DNA from: Undibacterium sp. KW1
Lineage (GTDB): Bacteria > Pseudomonadota > Gammaproteobacteria > Burkholderiales > Burkholderiaceae_D
Direction of reading: 5' to 3'
DNA: 64,000 bases
Assembly: GCF_009937955.1 (NCBI RefSeq)
Contig: NZ_AP018440.1
Location: 1 to 64,000, forward strand
Position numbers and translations under genes: made by a program. Under the pieces are notes generated by a model, which was given only the letters and a program-made list of their open reading frames with translations, was not told the DNA's origin and did not search any database. Of this stretch, positions 46,067 through 54,577 are shown piece by piece (position 1 is the stretch's first letter; every line of letters starts with the position of its first letter).

Positions 46067-46909
46067 ATGGACGTTGCCTTAGAATTTCGTTCTACGTTGG
46101 CAGAATGGATAGGTAAGCTCGGCGTGGCTTTGCAGCCCTTGAGCGAGCGACTGGCCGAACCGCTGCGGCAACGGCATTGCCTGCATGCCGATGAAACACC
46201 GGTACGCCAGCTTGATCCCGGGCAAGGCAAGACCAAACACGCCTACTTGTGGGCTTATCGCTCCAATCATCTTGACCAAGGACCAGCCATGATCGTGTTT
46301 GACTATCAGATCGGGAGCGCCGGTGCTCACGCACGCGCCTTCCTCGGAACCTGGCGCGGTCATCTCATGGTGGATGACTATGCCGGTTACAAGGCGCTGT
46401 TCGCCGACGGCGTGACCGAACTGGCTTGCCTGGCCCACGTGCGGCGCAGGTTCTTCGAGTTGCATGCGGCCAACGGCAGCCCGGTGGCGGGCGAGACGGC
46501 CGAAGCGCGCCTGCAACGACGGCAAGCGCAAGCCAGGCCGGTACTGGTTAATCTGCATACCTGGCTGCAAACGATGCAACAAGCTGTCGCACCAGGCAGC
46601 GGCACGGGCAAGGCCATTGAGCATGCACTCAAACGCCGGCCAGCGCTGGTACGCTATATCGATTCGGGCACGTTGCCGATCGATAATAATGCGATACGTC
46701 CGATTGCCATTGGCAAGCAGAACTGGTTGTTCGCGGGTTCGGAACGTGCGGGCCGCCGTACTGCCGCCATCCAGACCTTGCTGGTCACGGCAAGACTCAA
46801 TGGTCTTGATCCGATGCAATGGCTGACCAGTGTCCTGGAACGTCTCCCGACGTGCCCTAACAATCAGATCGATTCTCTGCTGCCACTCCAGAAATCTACT
46901 CCGCTGTAA
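46067..46909 (+). pseudogene. IS66-family transposase (TnpC) remnant, N-terminus missing
   Basis: This is the C-terminal ~280 of the usual ~510 residues of the IS66 DDE transposase. Homology starts near STLAEWIGKLG, just after an in-frame stop upstream. Two catalytic Asp regions are present (CLHADETPV and MVDDYAGYKAL). The third motif is damaged: LPIDNNAIRPIAIGKQNWL lacks the few residues between NN and AIRP that normally carry the catalytic Glu. No tnpA/tnpB partners exist. A TAGGTGGGGCGACTGG stretch downstream at about 46920-46935 may be the remains of the right IS end. The G+C content is much higher than in the DNA around it. Confidence 0.8.
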
Positions 46910-47308
46910 CTTCTTTTTATAGGTGGGGCGACTGGACGCCTACGATCTAACAGCCACTTAGTAACGACTTCTTTGGCGCTAAAGTGCAATGCCGGTTAGC
47001 AGCAGACAGTCAAAGCAAACTGACTTTAGCTCCCATCAAAACGAGATCTCCTTATGACTAAATCATCGGCGAACGCGAGTATTATAACGACACGCTTCCT
47101 ACAAATATTATCTAATAGATACGTTAGAGTTACATTCTTCCAGCTAACAATAGAAACTGTTTATTTGCAAATATAATAACTATAACACGATGAAGTAGGT
47201 ATGAAATCGTAGAGTTCCCGAGATTCAATAAACAGGCTATCTAATCTAAGTAGAAGTCGCAGGTCTAAATAACCTGAGCAGAAAGCAGAGATAAAGCATA
47301 TTGCGAGT
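46910..47308. other. Gene-free interval downstream of the IS66 remnant
   Basis: About 400 bp of mostly AT-rich DNA. The first 30 bp may be the end of the IS66 element. Nothing else is recognised; it serves as the downstream flank of the possible replication gene. Confidence 0.5.
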
Positions 47309-48466
47309 TTATCTTCTTATTTTCAAAAGCTGTCTGATCAACATCCTATTCGCGTCGACCGAAATAGGTAGAGTATCAATAGGCGGCGAAACAGAACTAT
47401 AGTGTTGAGGCGCTTTTAAAACACTACTCTTTGCGTCTCTACTTTGTTTTTTTGTTGTAGACGGCCGAGTTGCGCAATACAGTGAATCGTCTTGGTTAAC
47501 CAATCGTTTATCTTCTATATCCTTGTAAAGCTTGTTCAGTGCGTTGCCAGAGACAGTAATCATGTCTCCGTTCTGCTTGATAACCTCAGCAATTCCATCA
47601 AATATTCTGACTCTTACACCAGTTCCAACGAAATTCTTAAATCTATATTGCGTATGGTTAGGTACTTCAACCTTAGAAATAGTACTTACTTCGCCCATTC
47701 TGAGAATTTGAAGCGCTCGTTTTTCATAGTCGCTAGTTGTTTGAATCATTTTTGAAATATATAGGTAAAGACGATTACCGTTGACTCCGAACTTTTCGCA
47801 GTAAGATTTAGCAACTGTCCAAATATGCTCAAGTTTATAGCCTGCGGTATGCGCTAATCCCCTAAGTTTGCAAATCCCCGTTTCCTTTATGCCAAATTTC
47901 TCCATTTCACGTAATTCTTCTGGGAGAGTTATTGGGTTTTTCCCTTTGTTTTCTAAAGAAATCTTAAGTTGATCTTCTTTAAAACTAAGATCTATGTATA
48001 CACCACCGTCGGACAAAATTGTCTCATCCTCAATTTGATTTATTGTTTTAGATTTTGTGGGGAGTTTAACCAACGAACAAAAGTCGGCTGAAAACTGATA
48101 ACGAAAAGAGCTAAAAGTGCCCCAATCCGTCCTCCCTGGGGAAACAGGAGACAGCCAGGTGAGCGACTTAAGAATTCGCATCGTTCGTTGCACAGTTTTG
48201 TAACTCACGTCAGCTCCTTCCGCAACCAGATCTAATCTGGCTCTTATTGGAATCTCACCATTACCTTGGTTTACCCGAGTGAGCAGGCACTTTAGTACCC
48301 TTTTACCGGCCTTGGTCAGGATTGAGAAAGCTGGGTGGGTCTCAACTCGGAGAATTGACTGCTGAATAACCTTTGGATACTTCTGATAGGGTTTAATAAC
48401 ATCATGTATAGTAGGGACGTGCATATACCACCTCGATCCAAGCAAAGCTTGAAAAAGTTTTGACAA
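47309..48466 (-). CDS. Possible plasmid replication protein with winged HTH
   Basis: A 385-residue protein without a clear match to a named Rep family. Residues ~50-110 look like a winged HTH (GKRVLKCLLTRVNQGNGE, GADVSYKTVQRTMRILKSL). The rest is basic and ends in a Ser/Lys-rich tail. The position downstream of parA-parB on the same strand, and the HTH near the N-terminus, suit a plasmid replication initiator. It could also be another plasmid HTH regulator. It is separated from parB by a strong terminator, so it has its own promoter in 48467-48550. No iterons were recognised beside it. Confidence 0.45.
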   Translation of the reverse strand: MSKLFQALLGSRWYMHVPTIHDVIKPYQKYPKVIQQSILRVETHPAFSILTKAGKRVLKCLLTRVNQGNGEIPIRARLDLVAEGADVSYKTVQRTMRILKSLTWLSPVSPGRTDWGTFSSFRYQFSADFCSLVKLPTKSKTINQIEDETILSDGGVYIDLSFKEDQLKISLENKGKNPITLPEELREMEKFGIKETGICKLRGLAHTAGYKLEHIWTVAKSYCEKFGVNGNRLYLYISKMIQTTSDYEKRALQILRMGEVSTISKVEVPNHTQYRFKNFVGTGVRVRIFDGIAEVIKQNGDMITVSGNALNKLYKDIEDKRLVNQDDSLYCATRPSTTKKQSRDAKSSVLKAPQHYSSVSPPIDTLPISVDANRMLIRQLLKIRR

Positions 48467-48553
48467 ATGGGTCTTAGGGGAATAAGATGAAGTTCTCAGG
48501 TTTCTTCTTATTTTCCGGCAGACTTGAAATACTTAAGTAGGCCCCAAAATATC

Positions 48554-48584
48554 AAAAGCCCCGATTTTCCAGATCGGGGCTTTT
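48554..48584. terminator. Bidirectional rho-independent terminator between parB and the rep-like gene
   Basis: AAAAGCCCCGAT (48554-48565) pairs perfectly with ATCGGGGCTTTT (48573-48584) around a 7-base loop, with T-runs on both strands. It should end the parAB transcript on the minus strand and shield the two units from each other. Confidence 0.9.
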
Positions 48585-48630
48585 GTATTTAAGGCTTTTC
48601 AAATTTGTTATATCATTTTTGGAATCCTTA

Positions 48631-48649
48631 ATTATTCTAGTAGAATAAT
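48631..48649. repeat. 19-bp palindrome copy 4, directly behind parB (candidate parS)
   Basis: ATTATTC-TAGTA-GAATAAT abuts the parB stop codon. A centromere directly downstream of parB is a common layout for plasmid ParABS systems. This copy links the palindromes at 44786-45627 to the partition genes. Confidence 0.6.
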
Positions 48650-49585
48650 TTATTCAATTTCAACATTACTAGATTTGCTTATCTCGGACAATTTCTCCGA
48701 TACACGTTTTTGCACCATATTTGCATCAATGGTTGGGTCGCTGATTTTCACAGTGAGTACCCTACCATCAAGTACCGCCGAAAATATTTGTTTGCCAGAG
48801 TCATCCGTTATAACGAGTGGAGTAGGGCCCTTTTTACGGGAGCCTATACCAATCATCTGCTCAACCCAGCTGCGAATACCGTTTTGGTCTGCGCCAGAGT
48901 TCAATCTGGCAACTGCCTCAGTGATCAACTCAAGTCTATCTGGATACTCTGCAACAAGCTTGTGTATTGTTTCAGAGCAGTTATAACCAAATAAATCATG
49001 CTTGCTTTCTAGCATTTGAACAATTGGCTGCGGTAACTTGCTCATGCCAATGCACTTGGAAACAACAGCCTGGCTAGTAGCAAATTTCGCAGCACAATCT
49101 GATTGATTTTTGGCTAGACCTCTACTTAGTGCACGGGAAAATGCCTTTCCTCTTTCGTAATCGCAAAGGTCTTCTCTACCTTCATTGTGAACAAGGGTAG
49201 CAAGTTCAGCCTCTTGGTCATTCATATAAATGACGTAAGCCTTGATTTTTGTCCATCCCAAGTTTCGAGCTGCGCGCAAACGCCTATGGCCAGCAATCAA
49301 TTCATATCTTGTTCCAACTGGTCGAACTTGAATTGGCTCTTTTTGTCCTGCTGAAGCTAAAGTATGTCCAAGGTCATCAATCGACTCGCCGCGATAGACG
49401 GATCTAGGTTGATATGGACTATCGTCGATTAGATCAAGAGGAAGATCTACATAATGCTTGCTCTCATTTGTTGGAACATCCATCGTGGCGACAATTCCAA
49501 CAATGTCATCATCCTGAATCGGTCCAGGATCCTTAATGGTTCCAGCCGCTATGAGACCGGATACTTTTATTTGTTTGCTTGCCAT
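48650..49585 (-). CDS. parB: ParB partition protein
   Basis: A 311-residue ParB/Spo0J-type protein. The N-terminal CTP-binding motif is GTRYELIAGHRRLRAARNLG, preceded by SPYQPRSVYRGESIDDLG. A central HTH follows (NQSDCAAKFATSQAVVSKCI). The C-terminal ~70 residues form a likely dimerisation domain. It starts 11 bp after the parA stop on the same strand, a normal parAB operon. A 19-bp palindrome directly follows its stop and may be its binding site. This is separate from the PRTRC ParB-like protein at 42660. Confidence 0.88.
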   Translation of the reverse strand: MASKQIKVSGLIAAGTIKDPGPIQDDDIVGIVATMDVPTNESKHYVDLPLDLIDDSPYQPRSVYRGESIDDLGHTLASAGQKEPIQVRPVGTRYELIAGHRRLRAARNLGWTKIKAYVIYMNDQEAELATLVHNEGREDLCDYERGKAFSRALSRGLAKNQSDCAAKFATSQAVVSKCIGMSKLPQPIVQMLESKHDLFGYNCSETIHKLVAEYPDRLELITEAVARLNSGADQNGIRSWVEQMIGIGSRKKGPTPLVITDDSGKQIFSAVLDGRVLTVKISDPTIDANMVQKRVSEKLSEISKSSNVEIE

Positions 49586-49596
49586 AACTGCACTTT

Positions 49597-50652
49597 TTAT
49601 GATTTCTGACCCGAAAGAGGAATATTGTGAAATTTAATTAATGACTTAGATAAATCAATAATATCCCGTGCACCCACACTACCTGGTTCGCGTTCGAGAA
49701 CGGGGCCAGAGTTGGTGTCATCAAATAGATCTGTCTGTCGAAGGAATCCAATGAAATCGCGGACGATAGTGTCGTTAATCTTGCCGTTGTACTCTCCGAT
49801 GATGAATTGGAGCGATTCTTGGTGTGGTTTCTTGGTCTGGTTGAATTTATTGACAATAATATGCATGTCGAGGTTAAAACCCCTCTGCGTCATTGCACTA
49901 TTTATTTCGAGTATATTTGACTTCAACACATCTAATGCTTTGACGGATTCAGGTTCCGGATTGACCACAGCCATGATAGTTTTTGATGCAATCATGAAAC
50001 TTTGAGTGAGCAACGAGGAGGCAGGCGCAGAATCGATAATTATTGCTTCATACTGACAAAAGAAATCTTTTTCTTTTTCAAGTAATCTCAAAAAGGTATT
50101 CTCTCTACCGATCGCAGAGATTAACCAGGTATCAGCATTTGCTAGAGTTATATCTGCGGGTATTAAATCAAGCATTCCATGTGAATAAATCGGAACAATG
50201 GCATCTTGAACTTTCGGTAGTTCACCTTTTGATGCCCTTTGCATCAAGGTGCCAATATGGGTAATCTCTTGGCTAACATCAACACCAAACATTTTGCTAA
50301 GAGATCCTTGAGGATCTCCGTCAATCAGCAGTACCTTGTGACCAAATTGCGCCAGACATGCGGCGATATTGCCTGCGATAGTAGTTTTGCCGGTACCGCC
50401 TTTCGCCATTCGAAAATTGATTACTGGAGGTAAAGAACGTTGTTCTTTATCCTCTAATCCGAGCAAATGTAATCTGATTTTTCTGATCTCGAATGGTTGG
50501 TAATATTTATGCGCCGAATTCTGGTCTTCGCCGCGATAAGTATCCCTGAATTTCCGATCTGAATCGGTAAAACCCGAGAATTCTTTCGCTAATTTAAGAC
50601 GAACCCCAAGATAATTGCGCATAACAATCCTTTTTTCCATATCAGATTGCAT
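49597..50652 (-). CDS. parA: ParA partition ATPase
   Basis: A 351-residue Walker-type ATPase with the deviant Walker A FRMAKGGTGKTTIAGNIAA, switch LLIDGDPQGSLSKMFG and Walker B IIIDSAPASS. The ~75 residues before the ATPase core make it a long, type Ia-like ParA, whose N-terminus often binds DNA and represses the par operon. The inverted repeat at 50666-50721, just upstream of the start, is a fitting operator. ParA moves plasmid copies apart together with ParB. Confidence 0.88.
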   Translation of the reverse strand: MQSDMEKRIVMRNYLGVRLKLAKEFSGFTDSDRKFRDTYRGEDQNSAHKYYQPFEIRKIRLHLLGLEDKEQRSLPPVINFRMAKGGTGKTTIAGNIAACLAQFGHKVLLIDGDPQGSLSKMFGVDVSQEITHIGTLMQRASKGELPKVQDAIVPIYSHGMLDLIPADITLANADTWLISAIGRENTFLRLLEKEKDFFCQYEAIIIDSAPASSLLTQSFMIASKTIMAVVNPEPESVKALDVLKSNILEINSAMTQRGFNLDMHIIVNKFNQTKKPHQESLQFIIGEYNGKINDTIVRDFIGFLRQTDLFDDTNSGPVLEREPGSVGARDIIDLSKSLIKFHNIPLSGQKS

Positions 50653-50665
50653 AATAAGTTACATA

Positions 50666-50721
50666 CCGTACATTTGCAAGAAAATTCAAAATAAAAAAAC
50701 ATGCGGCAATAAAATGTACGG
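50666..50721. promoter_or_regulatory. Long inverted repeat at the parA promoter
   Basis: CCGTACATTT (50666-50675) is repeated as AAATGTACGG (50712-50721). The perfect 10-bp arms are 36 bp apart and lie 14-69 bp upstream of the parA start. Probable site for autorepression by ParA or ParB. Confidence 0.55.
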
Positions 50722-51086
50722 GCGTTTAAATATCGGTCTTGAGTTGCAATGTTAACCTAGTGTTCAATTTGTAGTAAGCATCAAAAATTCAGTAATATTG
50801 TGAGAAATGCGCTTTACGCTTCTTTTTTAAGCGAGATGAAAAATAAGAACGTTATTCATTCTTTTACTCTAAGAGCAAGAAGGATCGATTTCATATCCCT
50901 GTAGGAGAGAGGCAATTTAGTATCGGGCAAGTTACATTGTGAAGATATCTGAAAATGCAATTAACGGATTAGTCGTTTGTTTTTTAACCTTCTATAAGAC
51001 TGTAAAACTTGAGTTGTTGCATCCGGCTATTTTGTTGTATGCTGGTTTTATTATCAGTTAAAACTAACTCGTTAATTGCATTTAAT
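50722..51086. other. Intergenic region between divergent parA and recombinase genes
   Basis: An AT-rich interval carrying the promoters of both genes. No gene is supported; the in-frame extension of the recombinase to 51009 is a weak TTG start. Confidence 0.5.
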
Positions 51087-52121
51087 ATGGATATTTTTGA
51101 TACGACTGAAAATTGGGACTTGGCTCCACTAGAAGCATTCCAAGCTTTTGTCAGAACAGAGGCGTTTGTAACATTGGGGCGTCGCCCAAAAGCTCTGCTA
51201 GGATCTTCTTTTGAAAGCGCGCGGCCTATGCGCGCATCAGCTACGAATGTCTATATCTCCATGTTTGGTAAATTCATTCGTTACCTTAACGGAAAACCGC
51301 TGCGAGCTGTAACTCCTGGTGACATTGTGCGGTTTCTTGATAGGGGAGAGGCTACAAAAGGAGAGAGGAGCACCAAACCATTGAGTCTTATTCGGGTGCG
51401 ATACTTGAGACTATTCGAGCGGGTTTATGCCTATATAGAGGTGCAGCCTAATCCTGCGACTATTGCTACGATCGAGTTATTCAACAGCGCGTCAACGGGG
51501 AGGGATAAATCAAAAGTAGCACTCGACCTGGTGCAACAAGCTCAGTTCATAAAAAATTTGCCTGCTGCAAGCCCATACAGGGGCCCCGAGTGCACGCAAG
51601 GTTGGAAGAAGCGTAGAGACAGGGCCATGCAAGCGATCATGCTTGGCGCCGGTCTAAAGGTTTCTGAGGTGGTCAGTCTTTATATTGAAAATGTAGGAGA
51701 GATCGACATCAATGGATCTGTCCCGATAACTATCTCTCAAGCGTCTGTAGATGGGAATGGCGCAGATCACAGGACGCAACTGCGTCCTTTCGCGGTAGAT
51801 ATCGTGATGGACTGGGTCTTGGAGCGAAAACAGATGCGCCTGGCTACCAGGCTCTTGTTCCCAGCATCACTGAAAGACCTTAAACCTCTGAACAAAGCCA
51901 CCCTTTACAGGCAAGTTACTGCCACTTTTGAACGCGCCGGCATTGAAACAACCCATAGTGGTGGCAGGACATTGCGCAACTCCTACGCATTTCGTGAGCT
52001 ACAAAAGGAAAATGCCTCGGTTGAGCTGGTCGGCCAGTTCTTGGGACTTAAAAAACAGGCCTCGGCACAAAAATACTTGTACCTGGTTGAGAAAGACAGG
52101 CTCACTAAAAATCTATCATGA
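51087..52121 (+). CDS. Tyrosine recombinase-like protein with degenerate catalytic residues
   Basis: A ~344-residue protein (from MDIFDTTENW) with the two-domain layout of XerC/D-type recombinases. The N-terminal core-binding part includes VYISMFGKFIRYLNGKPLRA. The catalytic domain is recognisable, but GAGLKVSEVV has Lys where the first catalytic Arg is expected. The box usually read as H-x-x-R-H is GRTLRNSYAF, and LGH becomes LGLKK; the final QKYLYL keeps the Tyr. The position next to parAB suggests a plasmid-associated recombinase or a derivative now serving as a DNA-binding protein. Neither the ATG at 51087 nor the in-frame alternatives at 51039 and 51009 has a strong ribosome site. Confidence 0.65.
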   Translation: MDIFDTTENWDLAPLEAFQAFVRTEAFVTLGRRPKALLGSSFESARPMRASATNVYISMFGKFIRYLNGKPLRAVTPGDIVRFLDRGEATKGERSTKPLSLIRVRYLRLFERVYAYIEVQPNPATIATIELFNSASTGRDKSKVALDLVQQAQFIKNLPAASPYRGPECTQGWKKRRDRAMQAIMLGAGLKVSEVVSLYIENVGEIDINGSVPITISQASVDGNGADHRTQLRPFAVDIVMDWVLERKQMRLATRLLFPASLKDLKPLNKATLYRQVTATFERAGIETTHSGGRTLRNSYAFRELQKENASVELVGQFLGLKKQASAQKYLYLVEKDRLTKNLS

Positions 52122-52282
52122 GCAACTATCTTGCTCGCTGACTATCAAAGCCAGGGAAGCGAGGGTGTTTTAATAGTTTGATCAACTTATATGTGGTAGT
52201 TTCGATATGATCCGGCAGTCCGATCTAGCCTAAGTTGAAGTCATGGAACCTAAATTTAGATCGGTAGTTACATGAATATAAA

Positions 52283-53599
52283 TCATTCTATTGGTTCATG
52301 TGCTACGGACTTGGGTTTTGCCAGTCGAAGTAAGTAACTCTTCATCACTGGTCGGCTTGCAACATAAGTTTTCAGTGCAACCTTCTGACTTTCAAGAATT
52401 TCGCTGGCATCGATCATGGCATTCCAACTCTCGGCCGCAGCAATACAAACTTTTTTTACTTCATTCCTTAGTTTGGCTTCGGGAACACTGACGGCGTTTG
52501 CGAAGGCACGTATCGCTGTTGGTTCTAAAATCTGCTTTTTCTTTTGGCCGCTGGCGAACGGGAGGGCATGGCCACTACCGTTCATGTACACACTGTACGC
52601 GACGATGTCATAGGCTGGAGAAAGGGTAACGCTGCCGTCGGGCATGTGCAATACACCGATATTTTTTAGATGAAAGTCATAGTTACCAAGCAACTCGCTA
52701 ACAGTAATTCTGCGAATTAACTCCAAAACTGCTGGCTCGCCCAGTCCATCGATCAGTAGCATTACGTTGGCAATATCAGCGTAACTACCTCCTCGGTATT
52801 TGTCCAACGGACCAACGTTTAAAATTTGCGCAAAATCTTCAGCGTGAAGCCGACCAGGCTGGTCACGGTCAAATCTTTTTACTGCCAAGAAATTCATGGA
52901 ATTGCCAATGACGTAATTATGCTCTGCAAGTATGAGATCAAGGCTGACCAGGCTTGCCTCGCAAACTCTTACGCCAGCTGCAGCCGCCAGCTGAAGAGAC
53001 AGATGCTCGACTTCGGGGAGTAGGGAGAACTGCGTTGTGGGTAGTTTTCCTATTATGTGCGCACCTTCATGGCGCTGCCTGGCAACATATCTGCCGTCCT
53101 CTAGGACCAAGGTCAGCTTCGGCTGCATCCCTGAAATCGACACACCATCCTCTAGCGGCTCTTCAACCACACTTTCTTCCAGGGCATCTTGGCGCTGAGT
53201 AACATACCGGGCAGTGAAATTCCTGTCTATTAATGATGGTCGGGCGTAGACATTTCCCGGCAAATCTCCTCCGCAAGCCGCCAAAAGTTCGAAGTAGTCG
53301 TCCTCTGAACACTTGCGTAATTCGGCGATGTGTTTTTTTAGAACTCCTTCCGGCAGTAAATTTTGAAAGAAATTGGGTAACCGGCCGCCGCCGGTTGAGT
53401 TCAATTCCGGATTCATAGGATTGAGCAAGAAAGCCGCGTCTTGAGCCGGGTCTTCAGCCTTGAAGGACAGCGAGATGACAGGCCTGTCTGGATCGTTGGC
53501 GTAGTCAGGATCCACGCTGAAACGGATAATATCGCCATACCGGAAGAGAACTCCAGCCTTTGTCGTACCAATAAAGATGTCCAGGGCACTGAAATTCAT
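52283..53599 (-). CDS. HipA-family kinase toxin (module 2)
   Basis: A 438-residue HipA-like kinase, clearly different in sequence from module 1. It has the N-terminal subdomain (TGGGRLPNFFQNLLPEG), the Gly-rich SGMQPKL loop region, MNFLAVKRFDR, the catalytic GNYDFHLKNIG and AYDIVAYSVY. The start lies 4 bp after the stop of the HTH gene, a normal hipBA arrangement. In the family, HipB binds HipA and the pair represses the operon; here two large palindromes upstream of hipB fit that role. All key kinase residues seem present. Confidence 0.85.
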   Translation of the reverse strand: MNFSALDIFIGTTKAGVLFRYGDIIRFSVDPDYANDPDRPVISLSFKAEDPAQDAAFLLNPMNPELNSTGGGRLPNFFQNLLPEGVLKKHIAELRKCSEDDYFELLAACGGDLPGNVYARPSLIDRNFTARYVTQRQDALEESVVEEPLEDGVSISGMQPKLTLVLEDGRYVARQRHEGAHIIGKLPTTQFSLLPEVEHLSLQLAAAAGVRVCEASLVSLDLILAEHNYVIGNSMNFLAVKRFDRDQPGRLHAEDFAQILNVGPLDKYRGGSYADIANVMLLIDGLGEPAVLELIRRITVSELLGNYDFHLKNIGVLHMPDGSVTLSPAYDIVAYSVYMNGSGHALPFASGQKKKQILEPTAIRAFANAVSVPEAKLRNEVKKVCIAAAESWNAMIDASEILESQKVALKTYVASRPVMKSYLLRLAKPKSVAHEPIE

Positions 53600-53602
53600 G
53601 AC

Positions 53603-53908
53603 CTATTCTCCTTTTCGGTCGAGTGCTGAATCAATAAGCGATCTGACGCGGGGAGTCTTGTCGGACGTATCCGCTGCGAGCCCACCTTGCAGCAAACCAC
53701 TGACTCCCTTAGGTACTAACATCAATTCAAGACCAAGCTCATCAGCAACAGCCATCAAGGTCGTGAGCTTTGAGTCTTTTTCACCAGACATCAGTCCCCG
53801 AATAGTTGGGGAGGTCAGGCCTGTATTCTCCAGAATTGTCTTCTGAGAAATTTTATTGCGCTCTTGGCTCAATTTTAAGAACTTGGCTACTTCAGCTAGA
53901 TTACGCAT
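53603..53908 (-). CDS. HipB-like HTH antitoxin (module 2)
   Basis: From the ATG at 53908 the protein has 101 residues (MRNLAEVAKFLKLSQERNKI), the usual HipB size, with an Xre HTH (SQKTILENTGLTSPTIRGLM). A longer reading to 53974 would run through the palindrome at 53914-53958 and is rejected. The C-terminal tail is short and charged. It lies between traM and hipA on the same strand and probably has its own promoter in 53909-54050. Confidence 0.8.
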   Translation of the reverse strand: MRNLAEVAKFLKLSQERNKISQKTILENTGLTSPTIRGLMSGEKDSKLTTLMAVADELGLELMLVPKGVSGLLQGGLAADTSDKTPRVRSLIDSALDRKGE

Positions 53909-53913
53909 ATATT

Positions 53914-53958
53914 TGAAATCAAAGTATCTATTAATGTAGTAATGATAGTTTGATTTCA
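53914..53958. promoter_or_regulatory. Large palindrome directly upstream of hipB 2 (operator)
   Basis: TGAAATCAAAGTATC (53914-53928) and GATAGTTTGATTTCA (53944-53958) form 15-bp inverted arms with one mismatch around a 15-bp spacer, starting 6 bp before the hipB ATG. Confidence 0.7.
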
Positions 53959-53988
53959 CTGTATTGCAAGTCAATACGCCAGTACAAA

Positions 53989-54033
53989 TGAAACTAAAAT
54001 ATCTATTTTATGATAATAGATACTTTAGTTTCA
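53989..54033. promoter_or_regulatory. Second large palindrome upstream of hipB 2
   Basis: TGAAACTAAAATATCTATT (53989-54007) pairs with AATAGATACTTTAGTTTCA (54015-54033), 18 of 19 positions. Its half-site resembles that of the palindrome at 53914 (TGAAA..AAA.TATC), so one protein, likely HipB with HipA, may bind both. Confidence 0.65.
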
Positions 54034-54050
54034 ATTCTGGATAGATTCGG

Positions 54051-54572
54051 CTAGCGATTTTGGCCGATATTTGGGAGATTTACTGTGCCTGCCTCAGCAC
54101 AAGAATGCGAGTGAAAGAGCGTTCCTGTTCCAATCAGAACGCCCAAAACGAAGGAGATAATTGCAACAGCGATCACAGAAGCGGCGTAAAACTTTGTTTT
54201 TTTTGCATATACCGATAGATCAATTTCGGTCAGTACCTCGGTCGCTGTTTCGTAGAATTCTTTACGAATTTTTGGAAGTTCAGCTTTAATCAAGGATCTG
54301 ACCGTATCGGAAGATTGCCTCATCGCTAGGTTCTGAGAGTCACGGAATATTTTAAGCTTTTCTTTTTCCGATTCAGAATGCGCTCTGGCGTCCCCAAGAA
54401 TTTCGATAGCCTTGGCCTCCAGAGCTGCGACGCCGTCCAGGTAACCCTGCTTTAGCAATCGAGATTGGAAGAGGGCGGCGATTACTATCGGGTCGTCGAA
54501 TTCGACTTTTTGACCGGTTGCCTTAAATATGTCTGTCGATAGTACTTCCATCTCGTTCCTCAGATCCGCCAT
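54051..54572 (-). CDS. TraM-like transfer-operon membrane protein
   Basis: A 173-residue protein with a long helical, charged N-terminal part, a single membrane segment near residues 128-152 (FYAASVIAVAIISFVLGVLI) and a short C-terminal tail. It follows the TraL-like ATPase gene by 5 bp. The order HTH protein - ParA-like ATPase - coiled-coil membrane protein matches traK-traL-traM of IncP plasmids and stbA-B-C of other conjugative plasmids. The assignment depends on gene order more than on sequence. Confidence 0.55.
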   Translation of the reverse strand: MADLRNEMEVLSTDIFKATGQKVEFDDPIVIAALFQSRLLKQGYLDGVAALEAKAIEILGDARAHSESEKEKLKIFRDSQNLAMRQSSDTVRSLIKAELPKIRKEFYETATEVLTEIDLSVYAKKTKFYAASVIAVAIISFVLGVLIGTGTLFHSHSCAEAGTVNLPNIGQNR

Positions 54573-54577
54573 CGTAA

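Noticed and set aside
53909..53974. Longer N-terminus for the second HipB
   Set aside because: The extension runs through a 45-bp palindrome that fits an operator, and the shorter form has normal HipB length.
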